NCBI GenBank assembly: GCA_031761405.1
Contig: JASEVX010000011.1
Span: 40,456,041 to 40,520,040 of the forward strand
Origin: Serripes groenlandicus
Lineage: Eukaryota > Mollusca > Bivalvia > Cardiida > Cardiidae
Length of the DNA: 64,000 nucleotides
Reading direction: 5' to 3'
A program made the translations under genes and the position numbers. Shown here piece by piece: positions 1-10,739 of this stretch. The notes beneath the pieces are model-generated. The model was not told the DNA's origin. It worked only from the letters and a program-made list of their open reading frames with translations, and ran no database searches. How positions within the stretch are numbered: position 1 is the stretch's first letter; each line of letters opens with the position of its first letter.

Positions 1-1320
1 ATATACATATATGTTTGTTATGTCGTCAATCAAAGTATTAAAGAAATATAAAAAATGCAACTACACTTTCAGCTTTAATTCATGATCCCTGCAATAACCG
101 ATTCAAATAGTGAGAAAATCCGATTCGTTTCAATCATTTCCATCATTTCTCCTGTTAACTATTTCTCCCATTAACTAATCGGCAACTACAGTAAACCTTT
201 TTAGATCACCTGAACCGAAGGCTCAAGGTTATCTATTCTGATCACTCTGTCAGTCGTCGTCAATAACTTTTAGCTTTAAACAACATCTCCTAAACCACTG
301 GACCAATTTCAGCCAAACTTCACAGTAATGTTCCTTTGGTTGTCCTCTTTCAAAGATCTATCAATTCTATTGAGAACTTTGGTTGCTGCAGCATCAGAAA
401 AAGAGAAAATTCCCAATTTTTAAAATTCTTCTCCTCTGAATCCACTTGTCGGCTTCCAATATTATTTGGTAGAAATGTTCCTTGTATGACCCTCTACAAA
501 ATTGGCACAAGCTATATTGATTGGTCGAAAAACATGGCAGCCACGCGGAATAAAAAAAGGGGCTAAATGAAAAAAATTAAAATTCCATTCTTATGACAGT
601 GTTTGTCTGATTTCAAGATAATTAAGCAGAAATGTTTCTTTAGTGACCCTCTACTAATTTTGTTCAAGTCATATTGATTAGTTGAAAGACAGCAACCAGG
701 CAGCATCAGAAAAGGGGTAAAATGAACTTTTAGCTTCAAATGACATCTCCTTATCTACTGGACAAATTTCAACTCAAACTTCACAGTAACATTTCTTTGG
801 TGGTCCTCTTTCAAATGTGTTCAAAGATATAAATTCTATGTATAACTTTGGTTGCTGCGGCATCAGAAAGGGAGAAAAATGCACAAACTTTAAAATTCTT
901 CTCCTCTGAATCAGCTTTTTGATTCCAAGATAATTTGGTAGAAATGTATCTTGAGTGACCTTCTACAAAAAGTGTTCAAACCATATTGATGGGTTGAAAA
1001 ACAAGTGGGCCAGGTGCCATCAGAAAAGGGAAAAAATTACAAAACTTTATAATTCGATTCTTATGAAAGTTCTTGTTTGATTTCAAGATAATTTAGCAGA
1101 AATGTACCTTTAATGACTCTCTACATAATTTGTTGTTCAAGCCATAGTGGTAGGTTGAAAAAAGATAGCCACCAGGCGGCATCAGAAAATGATAAAATAA
1201 ATTTTTAGCTTCCATAGACATCTATTTCTAACCATTTGACCGATATCAACCAAACTTCATAGGAATATTCCTTTGGTGGTGTCTTTCAAATTGTTCAAAG
1301 AGTTAATATTACAAATTTCC
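1..1320. repeat. Diverged tandem repeat, period about 465 bp
   Basis: Related blocks recur at about 269, 728 and 1203, each starting 'ttttagctt', followed by 'cawctcc', 'gaccaatttca' and 'caaacttcacag', then 'ttcctttggt' and 'ctttcaaa'. Between them lies a second module with 'ttctgat..aagataatt..gcagaaatg..cctttagtgac' near 421, 590, 890 and 1060. Divergence is high and no ORF is preserved across copies. This reads as an old interspersed repeat amplified locally. A possible ORF of 76 codons at 336-566 lies inside the repeat and has no coding support. Confidence 0.6.
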
Positions 1321-1888
1321 TTTACTGATAATCTGTTACATTTACAGTGTCCACTCCTTGCAGTTTCATTTCCACTCTTAATCAAATTTTGCCTGATATA
1401 AGCTGTTACACATTTGCTACTATACTATCACTCAGGTGATCGATTTAGGGCCATCTTAGCCCTCTTGTTTTAGGAAATAATTTAGATACCAAAGCTTTGT
1501 CATTATAGCATGATCTACTTAGAATCAAACAAATTCTATTAAAAGTTTCTGAGGGAAAATGGTAGTTATTTGACTGAATTCGATATTAAAAGCTTGTAGA
1601 AGTATACGTTTAAGCATAAAACAATTAACACTTGGATTAATCAAGTTATAAAGAAATAGTAAATTAATTTACTGGATATTATGGACGTGTTTGTAGAATA
1701 CTAACAATTATTTTTACCGTTTCTGAACTTACATTTGTGTAGAGTTTGTAGGTGTATGTTAGGTGTGTATGTCAATTATTTGGTTAACAATAAAATTGCT
1801 TGTTTGAATGGTTTAACACCTTAACTATTACATCTATGTCCTCTCTGAAGGATGTTTCTTTTGTTGATATGCAAACAACATCAATCAA
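1321..1888. other. AT-rich spacer, no feature seen
   Basis: AT-rich sequence downstream (minus strand) of the integrase pseudogene. No ORF, RNA gene or repeat could be supported. It could hold the 3' UTR of the pseudogene but no clear signal was identified. Confidence 0.4.
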
Positions 1889-2786
1889 TTATGAAATGAT
1901 TTGAGTATTAGATGTGATGATCTGTACTGCTCTGTCATAAACATCTATCCCAAAATTAATAGAACACCAGTCAACTGGGCAGTGACTTCTCAATTCTGTG
2001 AGACATCTGTCTGTTAAGACGAATGTAGGTTCCCCGAAAATTGGTCTTTCATTTTCTCTGTTTATGTCATCTTCCTGATTGCTGAAACTCTCATTAACAC
2101 TGAAATTATTCTGTAGAACAGTAACCAGCTCAACAGGCTGGTGTAATGCACCAGTTGTGAACATCTGAACTGGAGACATGCCAGTTGTTCTTATTCTATG
2201 AAGATCCCATGCATTCTTCCAAACTTTTAGCTTCTCATTTATTTTGTTTAAAAAAACAAAATGTAATGCCTGTATATGATGCTCATTTAGAACATTTAGT
2301 CCAACTTCCCACAGTATTCCATGTAGTAGAATAAATTGTAAAAATATGAAAGTACACCAACATAAACATCCCTCCACAAACGCTCAATTCTTTGATTGTG
2401 TGTGCTTTTGCCAGTAAGCATACTTCCCCTATTGCAACCTCCGTGTTTAATCATAAATTCAGCAATCAGCGAATTTTCAAGACCTAAATCAGAGCGTACC
2501 CTCAATGGAACACCAAAAGAGTCTAGCCTTTTAACAAGCAATCCAGTAATGTTTTTGCTTTGTTGTTGTTGGTACATTCTAGGAAAGTAACAAGTCTACT
2601 AAAACCATCCACTCCACCAGCAACCACTAATTTCCATCTTATTAATTTATGATTTGTGTCTACATGCCAAATATAGTTTGGTGCAGTCACATGGTAAACT
2701 CTTCTATGCAGCCGCCTTCTACTTCTAGCCATAATTCCAGTTTTGTCGATTCGATGCAAGCTGTCTCTGAGACGCCACCTTTGTAC
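1889..2786 (-). pseudogene. DDE integrase-core exon, broken by two frameshifts
   Basis: This exon encodes an RNase H-like integrase/transposase core, as in the large metazoan family whose proteins combine a SAM or HTH N-terminus with a DDE core. I can read all three catalytic positions: D in WHVDTNHK, D in RSDLGLEN and E in HNQRIERLW. A C-terminal ALHFVFLNKIN..W segment follows. Reading needs two frame changes, near 2525-2540 (after LLDCLLKG, into VKRLDSFGVPLR) and near 2300 (after YYMEYCGKLD, into LNVLNEHH). The exon starts at 2786 directly after a TTTTAG acceptor, with VQRWRLRDSLHRID as its first residues, and joins in phase 0 to the exon ending at 4818. The triad survives but the frame does not, so it is called a pseudogene. 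Sequencing error is the alternative. Confidence 0.8.
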
Positions 2787-4817
2787 CTAAAATACACAAT
2801 ACATATACAATACATTAATGCTGTTCTTGACAAAAATCACAGATTGCACTTCTTCTACTTTGTAGGTTTCCAGGCTTAAGCGATTACTAAGTAGTGATCA
2901 TAATGGTACCAGAAAGTAATAATTAGTACAGACTGTCTTCAAAAGATATATCAGTTTAATTGATTGCAGTAAATACCTTATTACGAACTTGTCAAACTTG
3001 ACACATACTTAATATTGATAAACCTGTGGACCAAACATTAATGTAATCCATTGTACCTTTCATAAGTTGTTGTCAGGATACTGGGCTTTTTTGTTGTAAA
3101 GGGGACATAACTCTATAAAGTAATAGTGGTTTATAACCTGACCTGTATTTTATGTTATTAAACATGTGCAATATTTATTTTTTTCAAGCAACACTTCATG
3201 TACATGTAATTCCGGACATTGTATTTTTTGGCAAATTCTAAGTTGAAAAGGATCCATAATAAATCCGTCAAAAATTGGTTGTTTGTAACCAGTGTATATG
3301 TATATATGTTTCTTAAATTATATTTCAATCTATTGATCCTTTTATGAGTTATTGTCCCGACACAATAATACACAAACAAGAGGCCCATGAGGGCCTATGC
3401 TCTACTGGGATGGTTCATTGGTCATTTTCAATCCAGAGCATGTATGTATGGTGAAGTTCAAATAGTAAATGGATGCTCTATTGTGTTCACAAGCTGTATT
3501 ATAGCAATTTTGACAATTTCAAGGGCCATAATCCAGTCATGCAAGGGCACATCTGGCTGGTTTTCAAAAGTAACCGAGCTCTCGTCAATATTTAACTACT
3601 GTCTAAGTTTGTTGAAGATTAGATAGTAAATAGCGCCTTTATTGTCTTCACAAGCTCTATTATAGCAATTTTGAAAATGTCAAGGGCCATAATCCAGTCT
3701 TGCATGGGCGGATCTGGCTGGTTTGCGAAAGGAACCGAGCTCTCATGGATATCTAACTACTGTATAAGTTTGATGGAGATACAATAAAAAAAAATGTATG
3801 GTGAAGTTCAAATAGTAAATGGAGGCTCTATTGTGTTCACAAGCTGTATTATAGCAATTTTGACAATTTCAAGGGCCATAATCCAGTCATGCAAGGGCAC
3901 ATCTGGCTGGTTTTCAAAAGGAACCGAGCTCTCATCAATATTTAACTACTGTCTAAGTTTGGTGAAGATCAGATAGTAAATGGAGCCTCTATTGTGTTCA
4001 CAAGCTGTATTATAGCAATTTTGAAAATTTCAAGGGCCATAATCCAGTCATGCAAGGGAACATCTGGCTGGTTTTGGAAAGGAACCGAGCTCTCATCAAT
4101 ATTTAACTACTGTCTAAGTTTGGTGAAGATCAGATATTAAATGGAGCCTCTATTGTGTTCACAAGCTGTATTATAGCAATTTTGAAAATTTCAAGGGCCA
4201 TAATCCAGTCATGCAAGGGCACATCTGGCTGGTTTTGGAAAGGAACCGAGCTCTCATCAATATTTAACTACTGTCTAAGTTTGGTGAAGATCAGATAGTA
4301 AATGGAGCCTCTATTGTGTTCACAAGCTGTATTATAGCAATTTTGAAAATTTCAAGGGCCATAATCTTGTCATGCAAGGGCACATCTGGCTGGTTTTCGA
4401 AAGGAACCGAGTTCTCATCAATATTTAACTACTGTCTAAGTTTAGTGAAGATCAGATAGTAAATGGAGCCTCTATTGTGTTCACAAGCTCTATTATCGCA
4501 ATTTTGACAATTTCAAGGGCCATAATCAAGTCTTGCATGGGTGGATCTGGCTGGTTTGCGAAAGGAACCGAGCTCTCATGGATATCTAACTACTGTATAA
4601 GTTTGATTGAGATACAATCAAAACTGAAGACTATCGCGTTCACAAGCAATTGTTTACGGACGCACGCACGGACGACGGACACCACGCCACGGGATAAGCT
4701 CTTCTGGCCTTTGGCCAGTAGAGCTAATAACTGAAAAGCTCACTCCTATTATATATATCCCAAAACTTTTTTGGAGGGGTATGACAGGTAATGTCATGTG
4801 ATAAAAATGATTCTCAC
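2787..4817 (-). other. Intron of the integrase pseudogene, enlarged by a transposable element
   Basis: On the minus strand the upstream exon ends AATATTAAG at 4818, followed by the donor GTGAGAA (4817-4811). The downstream exon begins GTACAAAGG at 2786 after TTTTAG. Joining them gives LMQQNIK-VQRWRLRDS with no frame change, which is strong internal support. Most of the 2,031-bp intron is the repeat element at 3371-4735. The rest (2787-3370) is AT-rich with no recognised feature. Confidence 0.75.
3371..4735. mobile_element. Non-autonomous element with 161-bp tandem core (pearl/Helitron-like)
   Basis: The left end reads ACAAGAGGCCCATGAGGGCC, which contains a small hairpin (AGGCCCatgaGGGCCT). 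The core holds about eight units of 161 bp: the 'agatagtaaatgg' landmark recurs at 3460, 3621, 3810, 3971, 4132, 4293 and 4454. One interval is 189 bp because of an A-rich insertion near 3783. The right end has a GACGGACGCACGCACGG-like run and a terminal hairpin CTGGCctttGGCCAG followed by AGCTAATAA. A left flank, tandem core and hairpin right flank match the pearl/HINE elements described from bivalves. No transposase is encoded. Short ORFs in the units reflect the repeat. Confidence 0.65.
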
Positions 4818-5318
4818 CTTAATATTTTGTTGCATTAGAATTGGTCTCAGCATAGTTTCCCCACAATTTGGATATTCATTAACAGCACTAGATACTATGT
4901 CATCCAGATAGTCCTCCGATATGTCAGAAAAGTCCATGTTACTTAGACCATACATTCTGATTCTTCGACACATTGTACTTTCAGAAACACCAAACATTTT
5001 GCTAATATCTACACAGCTGAAGCCAATTTCTAGAAAATATTCAATTGTCTCTTTCGGTATCTCATATTGTTGTTTTCTTAATGTTGGCTGAAATCCCACA
5101 TACTTCAGACATTCAGTACGCAGCTGAACTATCTTTCTATCGTCTCTTAAGCCTAAGCATTCAAAGTCATATTTTGAGAGTTTACAAACAATATCTGTGC
5201 TTATCTTTTGCTCAACAAATTTTGGTTGAAAGTCATGAAGTCCCAATTTTTGAAGGATTTCAGAAATATCCATCCTGTTACATGCTGCAGACTCACTGAC
5301 TGGATACCATTTCTTCAC
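4818..5318 (-). CDS. SAM-like plus helix-turn-helix exon of the integrase gene (partial)
   Basis: This is an open exon of 167 codons. Residues about 15-70 (ISEILQKLGLHDF, KYDFECLGLRDDRKIVQLRTECLKYVG) look like a SAM domain: the aromatic, leucine and LGLRDDR spacing fit. Residues about 85-125 (TIEYFLEIGFSCVDISKMFGVSESTMCRRIRMYGL) look like a resolvase/MarR-type helix-turn-helix. A TTATTTCCAG acceptor lies immediately upstream (5319-5330), so the first codon (GTG) is probably not a start and an earlier exon may exist outside the recognised part. The downstream donor at 4817 joins in phase 0 to the integrase core at 2786. This exon is intact while the core exon is broken. The function of the whole family is uncertain; DNA binding is inferred from the HTH. 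Confidence 0.7.
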
Positions 5319-5635
5319 CTGGAAATAAGCAAGTAATTCTTAATTAGATACATACTGTTGAATAACAGTAAAACTTAGTGTCATGTCAAATGACGGGGCA
5401 TGTGAACATGTACTAAGTTATAAAGTCCCAACTGATATGAAAATTAAGATATTTGTCCCAAAACAGGCTTGCTTGAATATTCAAACAAGGGCTCTAATGG
5501 CCTAATCTAAATACATATTAGTTGCCTACGTTTAATTTAGCATTTCTAAACTATTTATAAATTTAAATAGTTATTTTGCAGGAGGAAAACAAGGGTTACA
5601 CTCAAGTCATTTTGACCAAACCTTCCGAAAACTCA
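5319..5635. other. Spacer with no recognised feature
   Basis: AT-rich sequence upstream of the SAM/HTH exon. I saw no first exon, TATA box or repeat that could be defended. Confidence 0.35.
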
Positions 5636-5640
5636 GGCAC

Positions 5641-6095
5641 GCAAATTTGCTATAATGCAGGTCCCGCCGTCTACCGGCGTTTACGGTGAAGTGAGCGGCC
5701 TTGTTCAAGCGAGCACTCCGCTGCTGGTAGGGGAAATGTGAGTCATGACCGAATTTGCAATAAGGCAGGTCCCGCCGTCTACCCGCGCTTAAGCGAAGTG
5801 CTGGCCCTGTTTCCAGTGAGCTTTCGGCTGCTGGTAGGGGAAATGAGAGCCGGGCCCGAATTTGCTATAAGGCAGGTTCCGCCGTCTACCCCCGCTTACA
5901 GCGAAGTGCTGGCACTGTTTCAAGCGAGCACTCCGCTACTGTTAGGCGAAATGTGAGCCGGGCCCGAATTTGCTATAAGGCAGGTCCCACCGTCTACCCG
6001 CGCTTACGGCGAAGTGCTGGCTTTGTTTCAAGCTAGCACTCCGTTGCTGGTAGGTGACTGGCTGGCTGGCGGGGCCGCATATGCTATAAGTGCTA
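5641..6095. repeat. GC-rich 108-bp tandem repeat, about 4 units
   Basis: Units start at a 'gaatttgctataaggcagg' landmark at about 5642, 5751, 5858, 5966 and, weakly, 6077 (spacing 107-111). Each unit contains 'cccgccgtctacc', 'gcgaagtgctgg' and 'gcactccgctgctggtagg'. The array is clearly richer in GC than its flanks. Short ORFs on both strands here follow from the period being a multiple of three. Confidence 0.85.
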
Positions 6096-6919
6096 TTATA
6101 ATTTATTATAGAAACGGCAAGCAACGTTTGATATGAGCATGTAGCCAAGTACGCATACTGCAACTTTGGCTGATTTTTGTTATTGTATATGTCAGAATCA
6201 TGTGGATTCAGCCGCGTACTCGCGTATAGGCAGCTACGCGCCTGATATTTTTAAAGTGTCCTTAATATACATGTAATTATATATATAAACGGAGAACAAG
6301 CCCTTCGGATCATGGGATGGTAGCGTGTTTTTTTCATGATTCAAGTTGTATGTGCAAATTTTATGAGAGAATCACCAAAACAACATTTCTGCAAAATAAT
6401 GTTTAAATCGGTCCACCAAGAAACTCTTGTCTCAAGTCCGAATAACTTTCGCTTGCTCGTTTTATCATGTTATTTATTTGGAGAATAATAACCAAATGAA
6501 AAATGAGCATATGCTATGTCTTTCTATGAAGGACTATCTTGTCTAATGATTTTCAAACTACTGTATAAGCATATGCACAACATAATAATTAGAGGCTCTA
6601 TTGTCTTCACATGCTCAATTTGGGACCGATTTTCCCGGGCCGAAGTGTCTCGAAACCACCAGTGACACGAATTTTAATTATCACAGATTTTTCTTTTAAT
6701 ATACCTGCTCGGAATTAAAGGGATTGGTCCAAAGATTTAGACATCATACACTGTTTAATACCATGAAATACACACTTACCTGATAAGAGCAATTCAATCA
6801 ACGGGAACTTTCTGTGTTTGCATTTAAACTATATATTTACTCGTACGAAACATCCGGATTCGTTTCAATCCGGCAATATTCGGTATTTTTCGGAAATATC
6901 CTAACCATCTCATCATAAT
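6096..6919. other. Unassigned AT-rich spacer with a repeat scrap
   Basis: Mostly featureless. Around 6590-6620 a 'gaggctctattgtcttcaca' stretch matches the core unit of the 161-bp element, so it is a small relic of that family. A segment at 6358-6420 ('gaatcaccaaaacaacatt') resembles one at about 20490-20510 and is a dispersed low-copy repeat. Confidence 0.4.
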
Positions 6920-6921
6920 GA

Positions 6922-7500
6922 CGAAACTACCGCATATAAAGAAAATACTACCGCATATAAAGAAAATACTACCGCATATAAAGAAAATACTACCGCGTAT
7001 AAAGACGAAACTACCGCATATAAAGGAAATACTACCGCATATAATGCTGGAAGCACAGTATATAAGGAAATCGCATGTACAGCATATAATGTAAGATCTA
7101 CAGTGTATATACACGAAAGTACGATATATAATGTGATTTGCACTGCATATAAGGAAAAAAGCACCACATATAAAGGACACAGTGACTACCACATATATTT
7201 AAGTTTGCACATCATATAATGTAAAAAGCACCACGTATAACGTTTTATCTACTACACACAATAACAAATCTACTGCATATATTGGTCTTTGTACCGCACA
7301 CAAATTCGAATGCACTGCATATAAAGACAGTACCACCACATATAAGAAGAGTTGCACTACATATAACCAATACAGTACAGCATATAAAGAAAAAAGTACC
7401 ACACATAATGAAATATCTACTGCATATAATAAAAGATCTACTGCATATAATGAAATATCTACTGCATATAATGAAATATCTACCGTATATAAGCAAACAA
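6922..7500. repeat. 21-bp minisatellite, about 27 units
   Basis: The consensus unit is close to ACTACCGCATATAAAGAAAAT. The first five units are almost perfect and later ones drift (for example CACTGCATATAAGG and TCTACTGCATATAATG). The unit length is kept so well that minus-strand frames stay open as runs of SLYAVVF and FICGSIF with a 7-residue period. I treat those frames as repeat artefacts. Confidence 0.9.
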
Positions 7501-7540
7501 GTCATAATAAGACGGTCATGGCGTTCCATAATCCTGGGTA

Positions 7541-7665
7541 ACTTAACCCTTTCCCACATACACCAAATCTGCAGCAGACGACTTTGAAAACAAGTGACAC
7601 ATATCTGAAAAAATCTCCATAAAAGATGGCTTAATTGTTTAGTAAAGTTGAAATTGCTCATCATC
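7541..7665. mobile_element. Half copy of a TTAA-type foldback MITE
   Basis: The sequence begins TTAACCCTTTCCCACATACA and runs into 'aatctgcagcagacgac', 'gaaaacaagtg' and 'gttgaaattgctcatcat'. This is the left arm of a family whose right arm, in inverse orientation, ends in GTGGGAAAGGGTTAA. The right half is missing here. TTAA at the tip fits piggyBac-like target preference (inference). Confidence 0.6.
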
Positions 7666-7837
7666 TTATATATTGTATGTTACTCGCTTGCATTGACTTG
7701 CATGTTACGTATATGTATTGTGGACCGGATGCATTATTTTACACTAAATGCATATTTTATTGCCATCATTTTGTTAGTGTATAATTAAAACAAAACAATA
7801 AACACTTCAGTTTTCAAAACAGGCTAGGTAACAGACA

Positions 7838-8004
7838 CATATACATTTTAAATATATTCATGATATCTATAATAATATATCATTCTGTGATATATGTTTT
7901 AAATTTTTATTACAAATATACATATACATTTTAGATATATTCATGATATCTATAATAATATATCATTCTGTGGTATATGTTTTAACTTTATAATTTACAA
8001 ATGT
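7838..8004. repeat. Direct tandem duplication of about 80 bp
   Basis: 'acatatacattttaaatata' with its downstream 'ttcatgatatctataataat' and 'atatcattctgtg' is repeated once, starting at about 7838 and 7918, with a few substitutions. No coding potential. Confidence 0.85.
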
Positions 8005-8075
8005 AAGTTGTCTGAGTCTTCCTGTTTATAAATCGACTGAGGACCTATACCGATGCACGTAAACGTTTTGTTTGT

Positions 8076-8288
8076 TTAACTCTTTCAGCGCCAAAGGCAA
8101 TATTGAGCTTTTTGCAAACAATACAGCTTCAGGTGAGTCAGCTCGTAGCGAGCTGTCTCACCTGAAATCTGCATTGTTTGGCTGTGAGTTATAAACATAT
8201 TCCAAAAATCCTATAACATGAAAATAGAGTCGTCCGAGTTTGAACATGGAAGAGTCTACTTTAAACAATTTGGCGCTGAAAGGGTTAA
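8076..8288. mobile_element. Foldback MITE with TTAA ends
   Basis: Terminal inverted repeats are TTAACTCTTTCAGCGCCAAA at the left and TTTGGCGCTGAAAGGGTTAA at the right. The interior folds again: arms at 8129-8145 and 8149-8165 are 17 bp with one mismatch around a 3-nt loop. Flanking 'aaacaatacag' and 'ctgcattgttt' extend the pairing. The TTAA tips suggest piggyBac-type mobilisation (inference). A weaker copy of the centre lies at about 8870-8930. Confidence 0.8.
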
Positions 8289-8499
8289 CCTTCGTCATCT
8301 CTCGACTCTCATTCGCCGACGTAATGCTTAAACGTAATCACACTCAATCCCGATGGCAGAAAATAACATCCTTTAAAAGACAGTTTCCATATATAGGGTG
8401 CCGGCATTCATTGCAATTTGCCCATTATAAAACAGCACCGTTAAAATTACCGGCCGTAAATCAGTGGATACTTTGATTAGGTAAAAGACGTTTATATGC

Positions 8500-8815
8500 G
8501 GTTACTGAATTAAAATGTAATTACTGTATCGAATAATTGTTTACAAGAAGAGGCAGTCACCGAGCGCAGCGAACAACTAAAAGATAATAGGAATTTATTT
8601 ACCACTTATCCTCTCTGTTTTTTAAATCTCTTTGCAGCATCGGAAGCTAAAGCCGGGAACTCGGATAAGTTCATGGGGAAACGATGTAGGAAAAGGGAAA
8701 ATCTGATTTAAATGTAATTATCGGGTCGATTGATTGTTTACATGCAAAGATAGTTACCAAGCTGTGAGAACAACACATAGCTCATAGGAATTTATATAAC
8801 AATTGTACTCTCATC
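8500..8815. repeat. Imperfect direct duplication, about 195-bp spacing
   Basis: The segment near 8510-8610 ('aaatgtaattac', 'attgtttaca', 'gtcaccgagc', 'ataggaattta') is matched by 8704-8810 ('aaatgtaattatc', 'attgtttaca', 'gttaccaagc', 'ataggaattta'). Divergence is moderate. No gene. Confidence 0.55.
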
Positions 8816-9025
8816 AGTAGAAAACCCAGACTCTTACATGTTTAAAATAGGGCGACTGCACTTTTCATTCAACAATGGTTTGGACAACTCGTTTCGAACT
8901 GTCTCACCCGAATCTGTCTTGTTTGCAAAAACATAACTATTATATAATTAAGAAGAAGTTGAACCAATTAGTATATATGCTTACAGAGATGAAGAGTTAA
9001 ACCCGGTACATAAACTTTAAAGCGG

Positions 9026-9795
9026 AAAATAGTACGGTTTACCATTTACTAAATCAACAGAAATGTTTACAATTTACTAAACAAATAGTAAGGTTTACCA
9101 TTAACTAAATCAATAGTACGGTTTACCTTTGAGTTAATCAAACGTAAGGTTTAAAATAAACTAAATCAATAGAAAGGTTTACCATAAACTAAGTCAATAG
9201 AAAGGTTTACCATTTACTTAATTAATAGTAAGGTTTACCATTAACTAAGTCAAATGTAAGGTTTACCATTAACTAAATCAATAGAAAGGTTTACCATAAA
9301 CTAAGTCAATAGAAAGGTTTACCATTTACTTAATTAATAGTAAGGTTTACCATTAACTAAGTCAAATGTAAGGTTTACCATAAGCTAACTCAAACGTAAG
9401 GTTTACCATTTACTAATTCAAACGTAAGGTTTACCATTAACTAAATCAATAGTAAGGTTTACCATTTACTAATTCAAACGTAAGATTTACCATTAACTAA
9501 ATCAATAGAAAGGTTTACCATAAACTAAATCAATATAAAGGTTTACCATAAACTAAATCAATAGTAAGCTTTATCATTAACTAAATCAATATAAAGGTTT
9601 ACCATTAACTAAATCAATAGTAAGGTTTACCATTAACTAAACCAATATTAAGATTTACCATTAACTAAATCAATAGTAAGGTTGACCATTAACTAAATCA
9701 ATAGTAACGTTTACCATTAACTAAATAAATAGTAAGGTTGACCATTAACTAAATCAATAGTAAGGTTTACCATTAACTAAATCAAAAGTTAGTAT
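9026..9795. repeat. 28-bp minisatellite, about 27 units
   Basis: The unit is close to 'aggtttaccattaactaaat' plus 'caatagta'. A four-unit block (112 bp) is duplicated within the array (about 9160-9270 and 9272-9382), so growth occurred in blocks. Two further units sit at about 10008-10070, cut off by 210 bp of unrelated sequence, suggesting an insertion or partial deletion. Confidence 0.9.
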
Positions 9796-10076
9796 AGGAA
9801 TTTGACTGAAGTGCTTTGAAGTATGAATGCAATTGTTTGCCTAATTTAACATCAAACCATTGATACACACGCACGCTCGCTCTTAGATTCAGGACTGCAC
9901 AGACAATAGAGGTAGTATATACTTTAACTATCAGCTCCACATTTTTACCCGATAGGGGTCAACACTTTAGGACAGCCAGACAATCACTCAGCCAATATCC
10001 TTTTTATAAATCAATAGTTATGTTTACCATTTACTAAATCAATGGTAAGGTTTACCATTTACTAAATCAATAACTG

Positions 10077-10136
10077 TGATTATCCGGGTCGATACTTTAC
10101 GCAGAGTCCACAATGTTGGTTTTCTCGTGGAACGTC
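10077..10136. mobile_element. Right terminus of the TA-type MITE (fragment)
   Basis: 'gggtcgatactttacgcaga' followed by 'gtccacaatgttgg' and 'tcgtggaacg' matches the right end of the complete element at 63581-63857. The left part is absent. Confidence 0.7.
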
Positions 10137-10496
10137 TCATCTGTACTGTGTGCACTTTTCAACGTTGACTGGCTCAAAATGTTCACGTCTTCTTACACCT
10201 GGCCTCGGTGCTTTTGCGACTTTTTAGTGTGATTCCCGTTCGCCTTCAATCCATTCGAGCATTCTTGATGCCGCCGGGGAACACAATTTAGAATTTTTTT
10301 GTAGAGGTTCTTTTTTGGTGGGGCTTCTCGTCGTACACAATATACTTACATAGAAGTTTTTTTATTATTATCTGATTGGATCAATACTGTTCGCAAAAGT
10401 TATACTGTACCCTAATACATAAACAGGCTCCTATACTTGAAGCATATAGATGTGAAAAGTGTGGTGTTTGACGCCGCTTTCTACAATTGTTCAGTT

Positions 10497-10622
10497 ATAT
10501 CACTGGATTTTCTGTTTTAGGAATCACTACTCTATCTATCCCCCCTTAGACGGAATGTGTCGGCCGGATCAGTCTGCGCGGACAGCGCAGGCTGATCTGG
10601 TCGATACATTACGCAGATGTAT
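10497..10622. mobile_element. Internal/right fragment of the TA-type MITE
   Basis: It contains 'ggattttctgttttaggaat', 'agacggaatgtgtcggc', 'gcggacagcgcaggctgatc' and 'cgatacattacgcaga', matching the interior of the copies at 12899 and 63581. The end is lost into SINE-like sequence at about 10640. The open frame across it is coincidental. Confidence 0.7.
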
Positions 10623-10639
10623 ATCGCCGCAGACGGCAT

Positions 10640-10735
10640 TTCATGAGTTTGTTACCAGTACTACTGGTTCATTTATACTGACACCAGCCAGTCAGTCGTA
10701 ATGCTAACCCTGCAACACTGAGCGCCAAGGAGGGG
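10640..10735 (-). mobile_element. SINE-like fragment
   Basis: 'accagtcagtcgtaatgctaa'-type sequence ('cagtcagtcgtaatgctaac', then 'gagcgccaagga') matches 20885-20965 and, in opposite orientation, the longer copy at 33740-33910, which carries a tRNA-like B box. Inferred to be the tail side of the same SINE. Confidence 0.45.
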
Positions 10736-10739
10736 AAGC

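Noticed and set aside
3387..4734. Plus-strand frames with repeated ISRAIIQSCKGTSGWFSK
   Set aside because: These are translations of the 161-bp repeat; units differ by frame-breaking changes.
6824..7192. 122-codon minus-strand frame with a regular FICGSIF repeat
   Set aside because: Direct translation of the 21-bp minisatellite; other frames are open for the same reason.
10459..10701. 80-codon frame
   Set aside because: Spans a MITE fragment and SINE-like sequence; no conservation of the frame in related copies.
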